A DNA stretch of 64,000 nt from Motacilla alba alba. Lineage: Eukaryota; Chordata; Aves; Passeriformes; Motacillidae. The position numbers were made by a program, and so were the translations under genes. Location of the stretch: assembly GCF_015832195.1 (NCBI RefSeq), contig NC_052017.1, positions 55,396,152 through 55,460,151 on the forward strand, written 5' to 3'. Within the stretch, counting starts at the first letter, position 1; each line of letters opens with the position of its first letter. Positions 47,680 to 60,318 of the stretch are shown piece after piece. Under the pieces are notes generated by a model. The model worked only from the letters and a program-made list of their open reading frames with translations, searched no databases and was not told where the DNA came from.

Positions 47680-49365
47680 GTGCAGTGCAAAAGACCAAAA
47701 GAGGCAAGAAGTGACTTCAGAGACAATGCACGAGCAGGGGAAATCATCAAGGAGCAAGACAGGAGTGAGAGGGTAAGAGATGCGGGACATGGCGTAGAGA
47801 GTGAAAAAAGAACAAGAAACATCTCCCAAATGAATGGCAGCAAATGGCATGAGATGCCATGAGGTGTAGGGACACGGAGCAAAGCTGGCCCCATTGATTC
47901 CCTTTGAAATCGCAAGCTTCCCATTCCCTTCCCAAAACAGAAATCTTTTCTGGCAGGGAAAAAGATCTTGCAACAGAGAAAAGAAAGACGGAAAACACTC
48001 AGGCAATGAGATATCATCAAATGCAGTGCAATTAGAAAATAATACCCAAAACCCGGTAATTTCAGACATGTGCGGACTGCAATCACTTAGTCTGTAATCA
48101 ATGGAGGTGCAAGGCAGAAGGCCCAACAAGGCCAAAACTGACCTGACAGATGCTGCAAAATCAGGGGGAAAAAAATCAAAGAGCAAGACGCAACTCAGAA
48201 GAGAAGAAAGGATGGACTAGGCATAGAGAGTGAATACAAATATTTCTTCTCCCCATTGGAAGACATCAAATGGCATGGAATGCCATGAGGTGCAGGGATA
48301 TGGAGCAAAGCTGGCCCAATTGATTCCCTTTGAAATCGCAAGCTTTCCATTCCCTTCAATTCACAAAGTCCTTTTGGGAAGGGACACGAAAAATCGCGCA
48401 AAAGGAAGGCTCACAAATGCTGAGGAAAGGAGACATGATCAAATGCAATGCAACTGAAATAAAAGCAAAACCCAGACATTTCGGACATGGAGGGGACTAC
48501 AAGCGATTGGTCAGCCAAATCATGAGGGGCAGTGCAGAGGGCCCAACAAGGCCAAAACTGACCTGACTGATGCTGCAAAATAAGGGGGAAAAAAATCAAA
48601 GAGCAAGACGCAACTCAGAAGAGAAGAAAGGATGGACTAGACATAGAGAGTGAATACAAATAGTTCTTCTCCCCATTGGAAGACATTAAATGGCTTCGAA
48701 TGCCATGAGGTGCAGGGACATGGAGCAAAGCTGGCCCAATTGATTCCCTTTGAAATCGCAAGCTTTCCATTCCCTTCCATTCACAAAGTCCTTTTGGGAA
48801 GGGACACGAAAAATCGCGCAAAAGGAAGGCTCACAAATGCTGAGGAAAGGAGACATGATCAAATGCAATGCAACTGAAATAAAAGCAAAACCCAGACATT
48901 TCGGACATGGAGGGACTACAAGCGATTGGTCAGCCAAATCATGAGGGGCAGTGCAGAGGGCCCAACAAGGCCAAAACTGACCTGACTGATGCTGCAAAAT
49001 AAGGGGGAAAAAAATCAAAGAGCAAGACGCAACTCAGAAGAGAAGAAAGGATGGACTAGGCATAGAGAGTGAATACAAATAGTTCTTCTCCCCATTGGAA
49101 GACATTAAATGGCTTCGAATGCCATGAGGTGCAGGGACATGGAGCAAAGCTGGCCCCATTGATTCCCTTTGAAATCGCAAGCTTTCCATTCCCTTCCATT
49201 CACAAAGTCCTTTTGGGAAGGGACACGAAAAATCGCGCAAAAGGAAGGCTCACAAATGCTGAGGAAAGGAGACATGATCAAATGCAATGCAACTGAAAAT
49301 AAAAGCAAAACCCAGACATTTCGGACATGGAGGGACTACAAGCGATTGGTGAGCCAAATCATGAG
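47680..49365 (+). repeat. Block 29: 4 monomers (B-C-A-A), 1,686 bp
   Basis: The B left arm has ATTGGTGAGCC. B has GAGGTGTAGGG and AATTAGAAAATAATACC, both shared only with block 32. GGAGGGGACTAC at about 48490 has one extra G. Confidence 0.93.
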
Positions 49366-51470
49366 GTGCAGTGCAAAAGACCAAAAGAGGCAAGAAGTGA
49401 CTTCAGAGACAATGCACGAGCAGGGGAAATCATCAAGGAGCAAGACAGGAGTGAGAGGGTAAGAGATGCGGGACATGGCGTAGAGAGTGAAAAAAGAACA
49501 AGAAACATCTCCCAAATGAATGGCAGCAAATGGCATGAGATGCCATGAGGTGCAGGGACACGGAGCAAAGCTGGCCCCATTGATTCCCTTTGAAATCGCA
49601 AGCTTCCCATTCCCTTCCCAAAACAGAAATCTTTTCTGGCAGGGAAAAAGATCTTGCAACAGAGAAAAGAAAGACGGAAAACACTCAGGCAATGAGATAT
49701 CATCAAATGCAGTGCAATTAAAAAATAATACCCAAAACCCGGTAATTTCAGACATGTGCGGACTGCAATCACTTAGTCTGTAATCAATGGAGGTGCAAGG
49801 CACAGGGCCCAACAAGGCCAAAACTGACCTGACAGATGCTGCAAAATAAGGGGGAAAAAATCAAAGAGCAAGACGCAACTCAGAAGAGAAGAAAGGATGG
49901 ACTAGGCATAGAGAGTGAATACAAATAGTTCTTCTCCCCATTGGAAGACATCAAATGGCATGGAATGCCATGAGGTGCAGGGATATGGAGCAAAGCTGGC
50001 CCAATTGATTCCCTTTGAAATCGCAAGCTTTCCATTCCCTTCCATTCACAAAGTCCTTTTGGGAAGGGACACGAAAAATCGCGCAAAAGGAAGGCTCACA
50101 AATGCTGAGGAAAGGAGACATGACCAAATGCAATGCAACTGAAAATAAAAGCAAAACCCAGACATTTCGGACATGGAGGGACTACAAGCGATTGGTCAGC
50201 CAAATCTTGAGGGGCAGTGCAGAGGGCCCAACAAGGCCAAAACTGACCTGACTGATGCTGCAAAATAAGGGGGAAAAAATCAAAGAGCAAGACGCAACTC
50301 AGAAGAGAAGAAAGGATGGACTAGACATAGAGAGTGAATACAAATAGTTCTTCTCCCCATTGGAAGACATTAAATGGCTTCGAATGCCATGAGGTGCAGG
50401 GACATGGAGCAAAGCTGGCCCAATTGATTCCCTTTGAAATCGCAAGCTTTCCATTCCCTTCCATTCACAAAGTCCTTTTGGGAAGGGACACGAAAAATCG
50501 CGCAAAAGGAAGGCTCACAAATGCTGAGGAAAGGAGACATGATCAAATGCAATGCAACTGAAAATAAAAGCAAAACCCAGACATTTCGGACATGGAGGGA
50601 CTACAAGCGATTGGTCAGCCAAATCATGAGGGGCAGTGCAGAGGGCCCAACAAGGCCAAAACTGACCTGACTGATGCTGCAAAATAAGGGGGAAAAAAAA
50701 TCAAAGAGCAAGACGCAACTCAGAAGAGAAGAAAGGATGGACTAGGCATAGAGAGTGAATACAAATAGTTCTTCTCCCCATTGGAAGACATTAAATGGCT
50801 TCAAATGCCATGAGGTGCAGGGACATGGAGCAAAGCTGGCCCCATTGATTCCCTTTGAAATCGCAAGCTTTCCATTCCCTTCCATTCACAAAGTCCTTTT
50901 GGGAAGGGACACGAAAAATCGCGCAAAAGGAAGGCTCACAAATGCTGAGGAAAGGAGACATGATCAAATGCAATGCAACTGAAAATAAAAGCAAAACCCA
51001 GACATTTCGGACATGGAGGGACTACAAGCGATTGGTCAGCCAAATCATGAGGGGCAGTGCAGAGGGCCCAACAAGGCCAAAACTGACCTGACTGATGCTG
51101 CAAAATAAGGGGGAAAAAAATCAAAGAGCAAGACGCAACTCAGAAGAGAAGAAAGGATGGACTAGGCATAGAGAGTGAATACAAATAGTTCTTCTCCCCA
51201 TTGGAAGACATTAAATGGCTTCAAATGCCATGAGGTGCAGGGACATGGAGCAAAGCTGGCCCCATTGATTCCCTTTGAAATCGCAAGCTTTCCATTCCCT
51301 TCCATTCACAAAGTCCTTTTGGGAAGGGACACGAAAAATCGCGCAAAAGGAAGGCTCACAAATGCTGAGGAAAGGAGACATGATCAAATGCAATGCAACT
51401 GAAAATAAAAGCAAAACCCAGACATTTTGGACATGGAGGGACTACAAGGATTGGTCAGCCAAATCATGAG
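49366..51470 (+). repeat. Block 30: 5 monomers (B-C-A-A-A), 2,105 bp
   Basis: The B left arm has ATTGGTGAGCC. C with GGCACAGGGCCC. The three A monomers include two consecutive GGCTTCAAATGCC copies (50.80 and 51.22 kb). Its duplicate, block 33, has one A fewer. Confidence 0.93.
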
Positions 51471-53155
51471 GTGCAGTGCAAAAGACCAAAAGAGGCAAGA
51501 AGTGACTTCAGAGACAATGCACGAGCAGGGGAAATCATCAAGGAGCAAGACAGGAGTGAGAGGGTAAGAGATGCGGGACATGGCGTAGAGAGTGAAAAAA
51601 GAACAAGAAACATCTCCCAAATGAATGGCAGCAAATGGCATGAGATGCCATGAGGTGCAGGGACACGGAGCAAAGCTGGCCCCATTGATTCCCTTTGAAA
51701 TCGCAAGCTTCCCATTCCCTTCCCAAAACAGAAATCTTTTCTGGCAGGGAAAAAGATCTTGCAACAGAGAAAAGAAAGACGGAAAACACTCAGGCAATGA
51801 GATATCATCAAATGCAGTGCAATTAAAAAATAATACCCAAAACCCGGTAATTTCAGACATGTGCGGACTGCAATCACTTAGTCTGTAATCAATGGAGGTG
51901 CAAGGCAGAAGGCCCAACAAGGCCAAAACTGACCTGACAGATGCTGCAAAATCAGGGGGAAAAAAATCAAAGAGCAAGACGCAACTCAGAAGAGAAGAAA
52001 GGATGGACTAGACATAGAGAGTGAATACAAATAGTTCTTCTCCCCATTGGAAGACATCAAATGGCTTCGAATGCCATGAGGTGCAGGGATATGGAGCAAA
52101 GCTGGCCCCATTGATTCCCTTTGAAATCGCAAGCTTTCCATTCCCTTCAATTCACAAAGTCCTTTTGGGAAGGGACACGAAAAATCGCGCAAAAGGAAGG
52201 CTCACAAATGCTGAGGAAAGGAGACATGATCAAATGCAATGCAACTGAAATAAAAGCAAAACCCAGACATTTCGGACATGGAGGGACTACAAGCGATTGG
52301 TCAGCCAAATCATGAGGGGCAGTGCAGAGGGCCCAACAAGGCCAAAACTGACCTGACTGATGCTGCAAAATAAGGGGGAAAAAAATCAAAGAGCAAGACG
52401 CAACTCAGAAGAGAAGAAAGGATGGACTAGACATAGAGAGTGAATACAAATAGTTCTTCTCCCCATTGGAAGACATTAAATGGCTTCGAATGCCATGAGG
52501 TGCAGGGACATGGAGCAAAGCTGGCCCAATTGATTCCCTTTGAAATCGCAAGCTTTCCATTCCCTTCCATTCACAAAGTCCTTTTGGGAAGGGACACGAA
52601 AAATCGCGCAAAAGGAAGGCTCACAAATGCTGAGGAAAGGAGACATGATCAAATGCAATGCAACTGAAATAAAAGCAAAACCCAGACATTTCGGACATGG
52701 AGGGACTACAAGCGATTGGTCAGCCAAATCATGAGGGGCAGTGCAGAGGGCCCAACAAGGCCAAAACTGACCTGACTGATGCTGCAAAATAAGGGGGAAA
52801 AAAATCAAAGAGCAAGACGCAACTCAGAAGAGAAGAAAGGATGGACTAGGCATAGAGAGTGAATACAAATAGTTCTTCTCCCCATTGGAAGACATTAAAT
52901 GGCTTCGAATGCCATGAGGTGCAGGGACATGGAGCAAAGCTGGCCCAATTGATTCCCTTTGAAATCGCAAGCTTTCCATTCCCTTCCATTCACAAAGTCC
53001 TTTTGGGAAGGGACATGAAAAATCGCGCAAAAGGAAGGCTCACAAATGCTGAGGAAAGGAGACATGATCAAATGCAATGCAACTGAAAATAAAAGCAAAA
53101 CCCAGACATTTCGGACATGGAGGGACTACAAGCGATTGGTGAGCCAAATCATGAG
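51471..53155 (+). repeat. Block 31: 4 monomers, duplicate of block 28 (1,685 bp)
   Basis: Matches block 28 at +5,476 bp with the same length. It has AGACGCAACTC where block 28 has AGATGCAACTC, and GACATGAAAAATC at about 53012 (CpG lost) in the last A. Confidence 0.93.
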
Positions 53156-54840
53156 GTGCAGTGCAAAAGACCAAAAGAGGCAAGAAGTGACTTCAGAGAC
53201 AATGCACGAGCAGGGGAAATCATCAAGGAGCAAGACAGGAGTGAGAGGGTAAGAGATGCGGGACATGGCGTAGAGAGTGAAAAAAGAACAAGAAACATCT
53301 CCCAAATGAATGGCAGCAAATGGCATGAGATGCCATGAGGTGTAGGGACACGGAGCAAAGCTGGCCCCATTGATTCCCTTTGAAATCGCAAGCTTCCCAT
53401 TCCCTTCCCAAAACAGAAATCATTTCTGGCAGGGAAAAAGATCTTGCAACAGAGAAAAGAAAGACGGAAAACACTCAGGCAATGAGATATCATCAAATGC
53501 AGTGCAATTAGAAAATAATACCCAAAACCCGGTAATTTCAGACATGTGCGGACTGCAATCACTTAGTCTGTAATCAATGGAGGTGCAAGGCAGAAGGCCC
53601 AACAAGGCCAAAACTGACCTGACAGATGCTGCAAAATCAGGGGGAAAAAAATCAAAGAGCAAGACGCAACTCAGAAGAGAAGAAAGGATGGACTAGACAT
53701 AGAGAGTGAATACAAATAGTTCTTCTCCCCATTGGAAGACATCAAATGGCTTCGAATGCCATGAGGTGCAGGGATATGGAGCAAAGCTGGCCCCATTGAT
53801 TCCCTTTGAAATCGCAAGCTTTCCATTCCCTTCAATTCACAAAGTCCTTTTGGGAAGGGACACGAAAAATCGCGCAAAAGGAAGGCTCACAAATGCTGAG
53901 GAAAGGAGACATGATCAAATGCAATGCAACTGAAATAAAAGCAAAACCCAGACATTTCGGACATGGAGGGACTACAAGCGATTGGTCAGCCAAATCTTGA
54001 GGGGCAGTGCAGAGGGCCCAACAAGGCCAAAACTGACCTGACTGATGCTGCAAAATAAGGGGGAAAAAAATCAAAGAGCAAGACGCAACTCAGAAGAGAA
54101 GAAAGGATGGACTAGACATAGAGAGTGAATACAAATAGTTCTTCTCCCCATTGGAAGACATTAAATGGCTTCGAATGCCATGAGGTGCAGGGACATGGAG
54201 CAAAGCTGGCCCAATTGATTCCCTTTGAAATCGCAAGCTTTCCATTCCCTTCCATTCACAAAGTCCTTTTGGGAAGGGACACGAAAAATCGCGCAAAAGG
54301 AAGGCTCACAAATGCTGAGGAAAGGAGACATGATCAAATGCAATGCAACTGAAATAAAAGCAAAACCCAGACATTTCGGACATGGAGGGACTACAAGCGA
54401 TTGGTCAGCCAAATCATGAGGGGCAGTGCAGAGGGCCCAACAAGGCCAAAACTGACCTGACTGATGCTGCAAAATAAGGGGGAAAAAAATCAAAGAGCAA
54501 GACGCAACTCAGAAGAGAAGAAAGGATGGACTAGACATAGAGAGTGAATACAAATAGTTCTTCTCCCCATTGGAAGACATTAAATGGCTTCGAATGCCAT
54601 GAGGTGCAGGGACATGGAGCAAAGCTGGCCCAATTGATTCCCTTTGAAATCGCAAGCTTTCCATTCCCTTCCATTCACAAAGTCCTTTTGGGAAGGGACA
54701 CGAAAAATCGCGCAAAAGGAAGGCTCACAAATGCTGAGGAAAGGAGACATGATCAAATGCAATGCAACTGAAAATAAAAGCAAAACCCAGACATTTCGGA
54801 CATGGAGGGACTACAAGCGATTGGTGAGCCAAATCATGAG
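53156..54840 (+). repeat. Block 32: 4 monomers, duplicate of block 29 (1,685 bp)
   Basis: Shares GAGGTGTAGGG and AATTAGAAAATAATACC with block 29. It differs by GAAATCATTTCTGG, by the post-C monomer (TTCGAA here, CATGGA there) and by lacking the extra G, so the offset drops from 5,476 to 5,475. Confidence 0.93.
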
Positions 54841-56524
54841 GTGCAGTGCAAAAGACCAAAAGAGGCAAGAAGTGACTTCAGAGACAATGCACGAGCAGGG
54901 GAAATCATCAAGGAGCAAGACAGGAGTGAGAGGGTAAGAGATGCGGGACATGGCGTAGAGAGTGAAAAAAGAACAAGAAACATCTCCCAAATGAATGGCA
55001 GCAAATGGCATGAGATGCCATGAGGTGCAGGGACACGGAGCAAAGCTGGCCCCATTGATTCCCTTTGAAATCGCAAGCTTCCCATTCCCTTCCCAAAACA
55101 GAAATCTTTTCTGGCAGGGAAAAAGATCTTGCAACAGAGAAAAGAAAGACGGAAAACACTCAGGCAATGAGATATCATCAAATGCAGTGCAATTAAAAAA
55201 TAATACCCAAAACCCGGTAATTTCAGACATGTGCGGACTGCAATCACTTAGTCTGTAATCAATGGAGGTGCAAGGCACAGGGCCCAACAAGGCCAAAACT
55301 GACCTGACAGATGCTGCAAAATAAGGGGGAAAAAATCAAAGAGCAAGACGCAACTCAGAAGAGAAGAAAGGATGGACTAGGCATAGAGAGTGAATACAAA
55401 TAGTTCTTCTCCCCATTGGAAGACATCAAATGGCATGGAATGCCATGAGGTGCAGGGATATGGAGCAAAGCTGGCCCAATTGATTCCCTTTGAAATCGCA
55501 AGCTTTCCATTCCCTTCCATTCACAAAGTCCTTTTGGGAAGGGACACGAAAAATCGCGCAAAAGGAAGGCTCACAAATGCTGAGGAAAGGAGACATGACC
55601 AAATGCAATGCAACTGAAAATAAAAGCAAAACCCAGACATTTCGGACATGGAGGGATTACAAGCGATTGGTCAGCCAAATCTTGAGGGGCAGTGCAGAGG
55701 GCCCAACAAGGCCAAAACTGACCTGACTGATGCTGCAAAATAAGGGGGAAAAAATCAAAGAGCAAGACGCAACTCAGAAGAGAAGAAAGGATGGACTAGA
55801 CATAGAGAGTGAATACAAATAGTTCTTCTCCCCATTGGAAGACATTAAATGGCTTCGAATGCCATGAGGTGCAGGGACATGGAGCAAAGCTGGCCCCATT
55901 GATTCCCTTTGAAATCGCAAGCTTTCCATTCCCTTCCATTCACAAAGTCCTTTTGGGAAGGGACACGAAAAATCGCGCAAAAGGAAGGCTCACAAATGCT
56001 GAGGAAAGGAGACATGATCAAATGCAATGCAACTGAAAATAAAAGCAAAACCCAGACATTTCGGACATGGAGGGACTACAAGCGATTGGTCAGCCAAATC
56101 ATGAGGGGCAGTGCAGAGGGCCCAACAAGGCCAAAACTGACCTGACTGATGCTGCAAAATAAGGGGGAAAAAAATCAAAGAGCAAGACGCAACTCAGAAG
56201 AGAAGAAAGGATAGACTAGGCATAGAGAGTGAATACAAATAGTTCTTCTCCCCATTGGAAGACATTAAATGGCTTCAAATGCCATGAGGTGCAGGGACAT
56301 GGAGCAAAGCTGGCCCCATTGATTCCCTTTGAAATCGCAAGCTTTCCATTCCCTTCCATTCACAAAGTCCTTTTGGGAAGGGACACGAAAAATCGCGCAA
56401 AAGGAAGGCTCACAAATGCTGAGGAAAGGAGACATGATCAAATGCAATGCAACTGAAAATAAAAGCAAAACCCAGACATTTTGGACATGGAGGGACTACA
56501 AGGATTGGTCAGCCAAATCATGAG
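54841..56524 (+). repeat. Block 33: 4 monomers, shortened duplicate of block 30 (1,684 bp)
   Basis: Shares GGCACAGGGCCC and the post-C monomer with block 30 but has one A monomer fewer. Private: GAGGGATTACAAGC at about 55652 and GGATAGACTAGG at about 56210. Confidence 0.93.
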
Positions 56525-58630
56525 GTGCAGTGCAAAAGACCAAAAGAGGCAAGAAGTGACTTCAGAGACAATGCACGAGCAGGGGAAATCATCAAGGAGC
56601 AAGACAGGAGTGAGAGGGTAAGAGATGCGGGACATGGCGTAGAGAGTGAAAAAAGAACAAGAAACATCTCCCAAATGAATGGCAGCAAATGGCATGAGAT
56701 GCCATGAGGTGCAGGGACACGGAGCAAAGCTGGCCCCATTGATTCCCTTTGAAATCGCAAGCTTCCCATTCCCTTCCCAAAACAGAAATCTTTTCTGGCA
56801 GGGAAAAAGATCTTGCAACAGAGAAAAGAAAGACGGAAAACACTCAGGCAATGAGATATCATCAAATGCAGTGCAATTAAAAAATAATACCCAAAACCCG
56901 GTAATTTCAGACATGTGCGGACTGCAATCACTTAGTCTGTAATCAATGGAGGTGCAAGGCAGAGGGCCCAACAAGGCCAAAACTGACCTGACAGATGCTG
57001 CAAAATAAGGGGGAAAAAAATCAAAGAGCAAGACGCAACTCAGAAGAGAAGAAAGGATGGACTAGGCATAGAGAGTGAATACAAATAGTTCTTCTCCCCA
57101 TTGGAAGACATCAAATGGCTTCGAATGCCATGAGGTGCAGGGATATGGAGCAAAGCTTGCCCAATTGATTCCCTTTGAAATTGCAAGCTTTCCATTCCCT
57201 TCCATTCACAAAGTCCTTTTGGGAAGGGACACGAAAAATCACGCAAGAGGAAGGCTCACAAATGCTGAGGAAAGGAGACATGATCAAATGCAATGCAACT
57301 GAAAATAAAAGCAAAACCCAGACATTTCGGACATGGAGGGACTACAAGCGATTGGTCAGCCAAATCTTGAGGGGCAGTGCAGAGGGCCCAACAAGGCCAA
57401 AACTGACCTGACTGATGCTGCAAAATAAGGGGGAAAAAAATCAAAGAGCAAGACGCAACTCAGAAGAGAAGAAAGGATGGACTAGACATAGAGAGTGAAT
57501 ACAAATAGTTCTTCTCCCCATTGGAAGACATTAAATGGCTTCGAATGCCATGAGGTGCAGGGACATGGAGCAAAGCTGGCCCCATTGATTCCCTTTGAAA
57601 TCGCAAGCTTTCCATTCCCTTCCATTCACAAAGTCCTTTTGGGAAGGGACACGAAAAATCGCGCAAAAGGAAGGCTCACAAATGCTGAGGAAAGGAGACA
57701 TGATCAAATGCAATGCAACTGAAATAAAAGCAAAACCCAGACATTTCGGACATGGAGGGACTACAAGCGATTGGTCAGCCAAATCATGAGGGGCAGTGCA
57801 GAGGGCCCAACAAGGCCAAAACTGACCTGACTGATGCTGCAAAATAAGGGGGAAAAAAATCAAAGAGCAAGACGCAACTCAGAAGAGAAGAAAGGATGGA
57901 CTAGGCATAGAGAGTGAATACAAATAGTTCTTCTCCCCATTGGAAGACATCAAATGGCATGGAATGCCATGAGGTGCAGGGATATGGAGCAAAGCTTGCC
58001 CAATTGATTCCCTTTGAAATTGCAAGCTTTCCATTCCCTTCCATTCACAAAGTCCTTTTGGGAAGGGACACGAAAAATCGCGCAAAAGGAAGGCTCACAA
58101 ATGCTGAGGAAAGGAGACATGATCAAATGCAATGCAACTGAAAATAAAAGCAAAACCCAGACATTTCGGACATGGAGGGACTACAAGCGATTGGTCAGCC
58201 AAATCATGAGGGGCAGTGCAGAGGGCCCAACAAGGCCAAAACTGACCTGACTGATGCTGCAAAATAAGGGGGAAAAAAAATCAAAGAGCAAGACGCAACT
58301 CAGAAGAGAAGAAAGGATGGACTAGGCATAGAGAGTGAATACAAATAGTTCTTCTCCCCATTGGAAGACATTAAATGGCTTCAAATGCCATGAGGTGCAG
58401 GGACATGGAGCAAAGCTGGCCCCATTGATTCCCTTTGAAATCGCAAGCTTTCCATTCCCTTCCATTCACAAAGTCCTTTTGGGAAGGGACACGAAAAATC
58501 GCGCAAAAGGAAGGCTCACAAATGCTGAGGAAAGGAGACATGATCAAATGCAATGCAACTGAAAATAAAAGCAAAACCCAGACATTTTGGACATGGAGGG
58601 ACTACAAGGATTGGTCAGCCAAATCATGAG
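56525..58630 (+). repeat. Block 34: 5 monomers (B-C-A-A-A), 2,106 bp
   Basis: Standard B with AATAATACCC, C GCGGACTGC. Post-C monomer TTCGAA/ATATGG with AAAGCTTGCCC (a second HindIII site) and AATCACGCAAG. The last A has GGCTTCAAATGCC. Confidence 0.92.
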
Positions 58631-60318
58631 GTGCAGTGCAAAAGACCAAAAGAGGCAAGAAGTGACTTCAGAGACAATGCACGAGCAGGGGAAATCATCA
58701 AGGAGCAAGACAGGAGTGAGAGGGTAAGAGATGCGGGACATGGCGTAGAGAGTGAAAAAAGAACAAGAAACATCTCCCAAATGAATGGCAGCAAATGGCA
58801 TGAGATGCCATGAGGTGCAGGGACACGGAGCAAAGCTGGCCCCATTGATTCCCTTTGAAATCGCAAGCTTCCCATTCCCTTCCCAAAACAGAAATCTTTT
58901 CTGGCAGGGAAAAAGATCTTGCAACAGAGAAAAGAAAGACGGAAAACACTCAGGCAATGAGATATCATCAAATGCAGTGCAATTAAAAAATAATACCCAA
59001 AACCCGGTAATTTCAGACATGTGCGGACTGCAATCACTTAGTCTGTAATCAATGGAGGTGCAAGGCAGAGGGCCCAACAAGGCCAAAACTGACCTGACAG
59101 ATGCTGCAAAATCAGGGGGAAAAAAATCAAAGAGCAAGACGCAACTCAGAAGAGAAGAAAGGATGGACTAGGCATAGAGAGTGAATACAAATAGTTCTTC
59201 TCCCCATTGGAAGACATCAAATGGCTTCGAATGCCATGAGGTGCAGGGATATGGAGCAAAGCTGGCCCAATTGATTCCCTTTGAAATTGCAAGCTTTCCA
59301 TTCCCTTCCATTCACAAAGTCCTTTTGGGAAGGGACACGAAAAATCGCGCAAGAGGAAGGCTCACAAATGCTGAGGAAAGGAGACATGATCAAATGCAAT
59401 GCAACTGAAAATAAAAGCAAAACCCAGACATTTCGGACATGGAGGGACTACAAGCGATTGGTCAGCCAAATCTTGAGGGGCAGTGCAGAGGGCCCAACAA
59501 GGCCAAAACTGACCTGACTGATGCTGCAAAATAAGGGGGAAAAAAATCAAAGAGCAAGACGCAACTCAGAAGAGAAGAAAGGATGGACTAGACATAGAGA
59601 GTGAATACAAATAGTTCTTCTCCCCATTGGAAGACATTAAATGGCTTCGAATGCCATGAGGTGCAGGGACATGGAGCAAAGCTGGCCCCATTGATTCCCT
59701 TTGAAATCGCAAGCTTTCCATTCCCTTCAATTCACAAAGTCCTTTTGGGAAGGGACACGAAAAATCGCGCAAAAGGAAGGCTCACAAATGCTGAGGAAAG
59801 GAGACATGATCAAATGCAATGCAACTGAAATAAAAGCAAAACCCAGACATTTCGGACATGGAGGGACTACAAGCGATTGGTCAGCCAAATCATGAGGGGC
59901 AGTGCAGAGGGCCCAACAAGGCCAAAACTGACCTGACTGATGCTGCAAAATAAGGGGGAAAAAAATCAAAGAGCAAGACGCAACTCAGAAGAGAAGAAAG
60001 GATGGACTAGGCATAGAGAGTGAATACAAATAGTTCTTCTCCCCATTGGAAGACATCAAATGGCATGGAATGCCATGAGGTGCAGGGACATGGAGCAAAG
60101 CTTGCCCAATTGATTCCCTTTGAAATTGCAAGCTTTCCATTCCCTTCCATTCACAAAGTCCTTTTGGGAAGGGACACGAAAAATCGCGCAAGAGGAAGGC
60201 TCACAAATGCTGAGCAAAGGAGATATGATCAAATGCAATGCAATTGAAAACTAAAAGCCAAAACCCAGACATTTTGGACATGGAGGGACTACAAGCGATG
60301 GGTGAGCCAAATCATGAG
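58631..60318 (+). repeat. Block 35: 4 monomers (B-C-A-A), 1,688 bp
   Basis: Standard B and C, then TTCGAA/ATATGG, TTCGAA and CATGGA monomers. Private GCTGAGCAAAGG at about 60211. The block ends in CAAGCGATGGGTGAGCC, the left arm of the diverged B at 60319. Confidence 0.92.

Larger units (their letters stand above)
45500..50900 (+). repeat. 5.475 kb tandem duplication II, copy 1
   Basis: Blocks 28, 29 and most of 30 recur at +5,476 bp, then +5,475 after the extra G at about 48490. Shared rare words: GAGGTGTAGGG, AATTAGAAAATAATACC and ATTGGTGAGCC. Confidence 0.87.
50980..56420 (+). repeat. 5.475 kb tandem duplication II, copy 2
   Basis: Second copy (blocks 31-33). It differs more from copy 1 than the two copies of duplication I differ from each other. 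Whole monomer-sized patches are swapped at 48.2/53.7 kb and 50.3/55.8 kb, suggesting an older event or later gene conversion. Confidence 0.85.
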
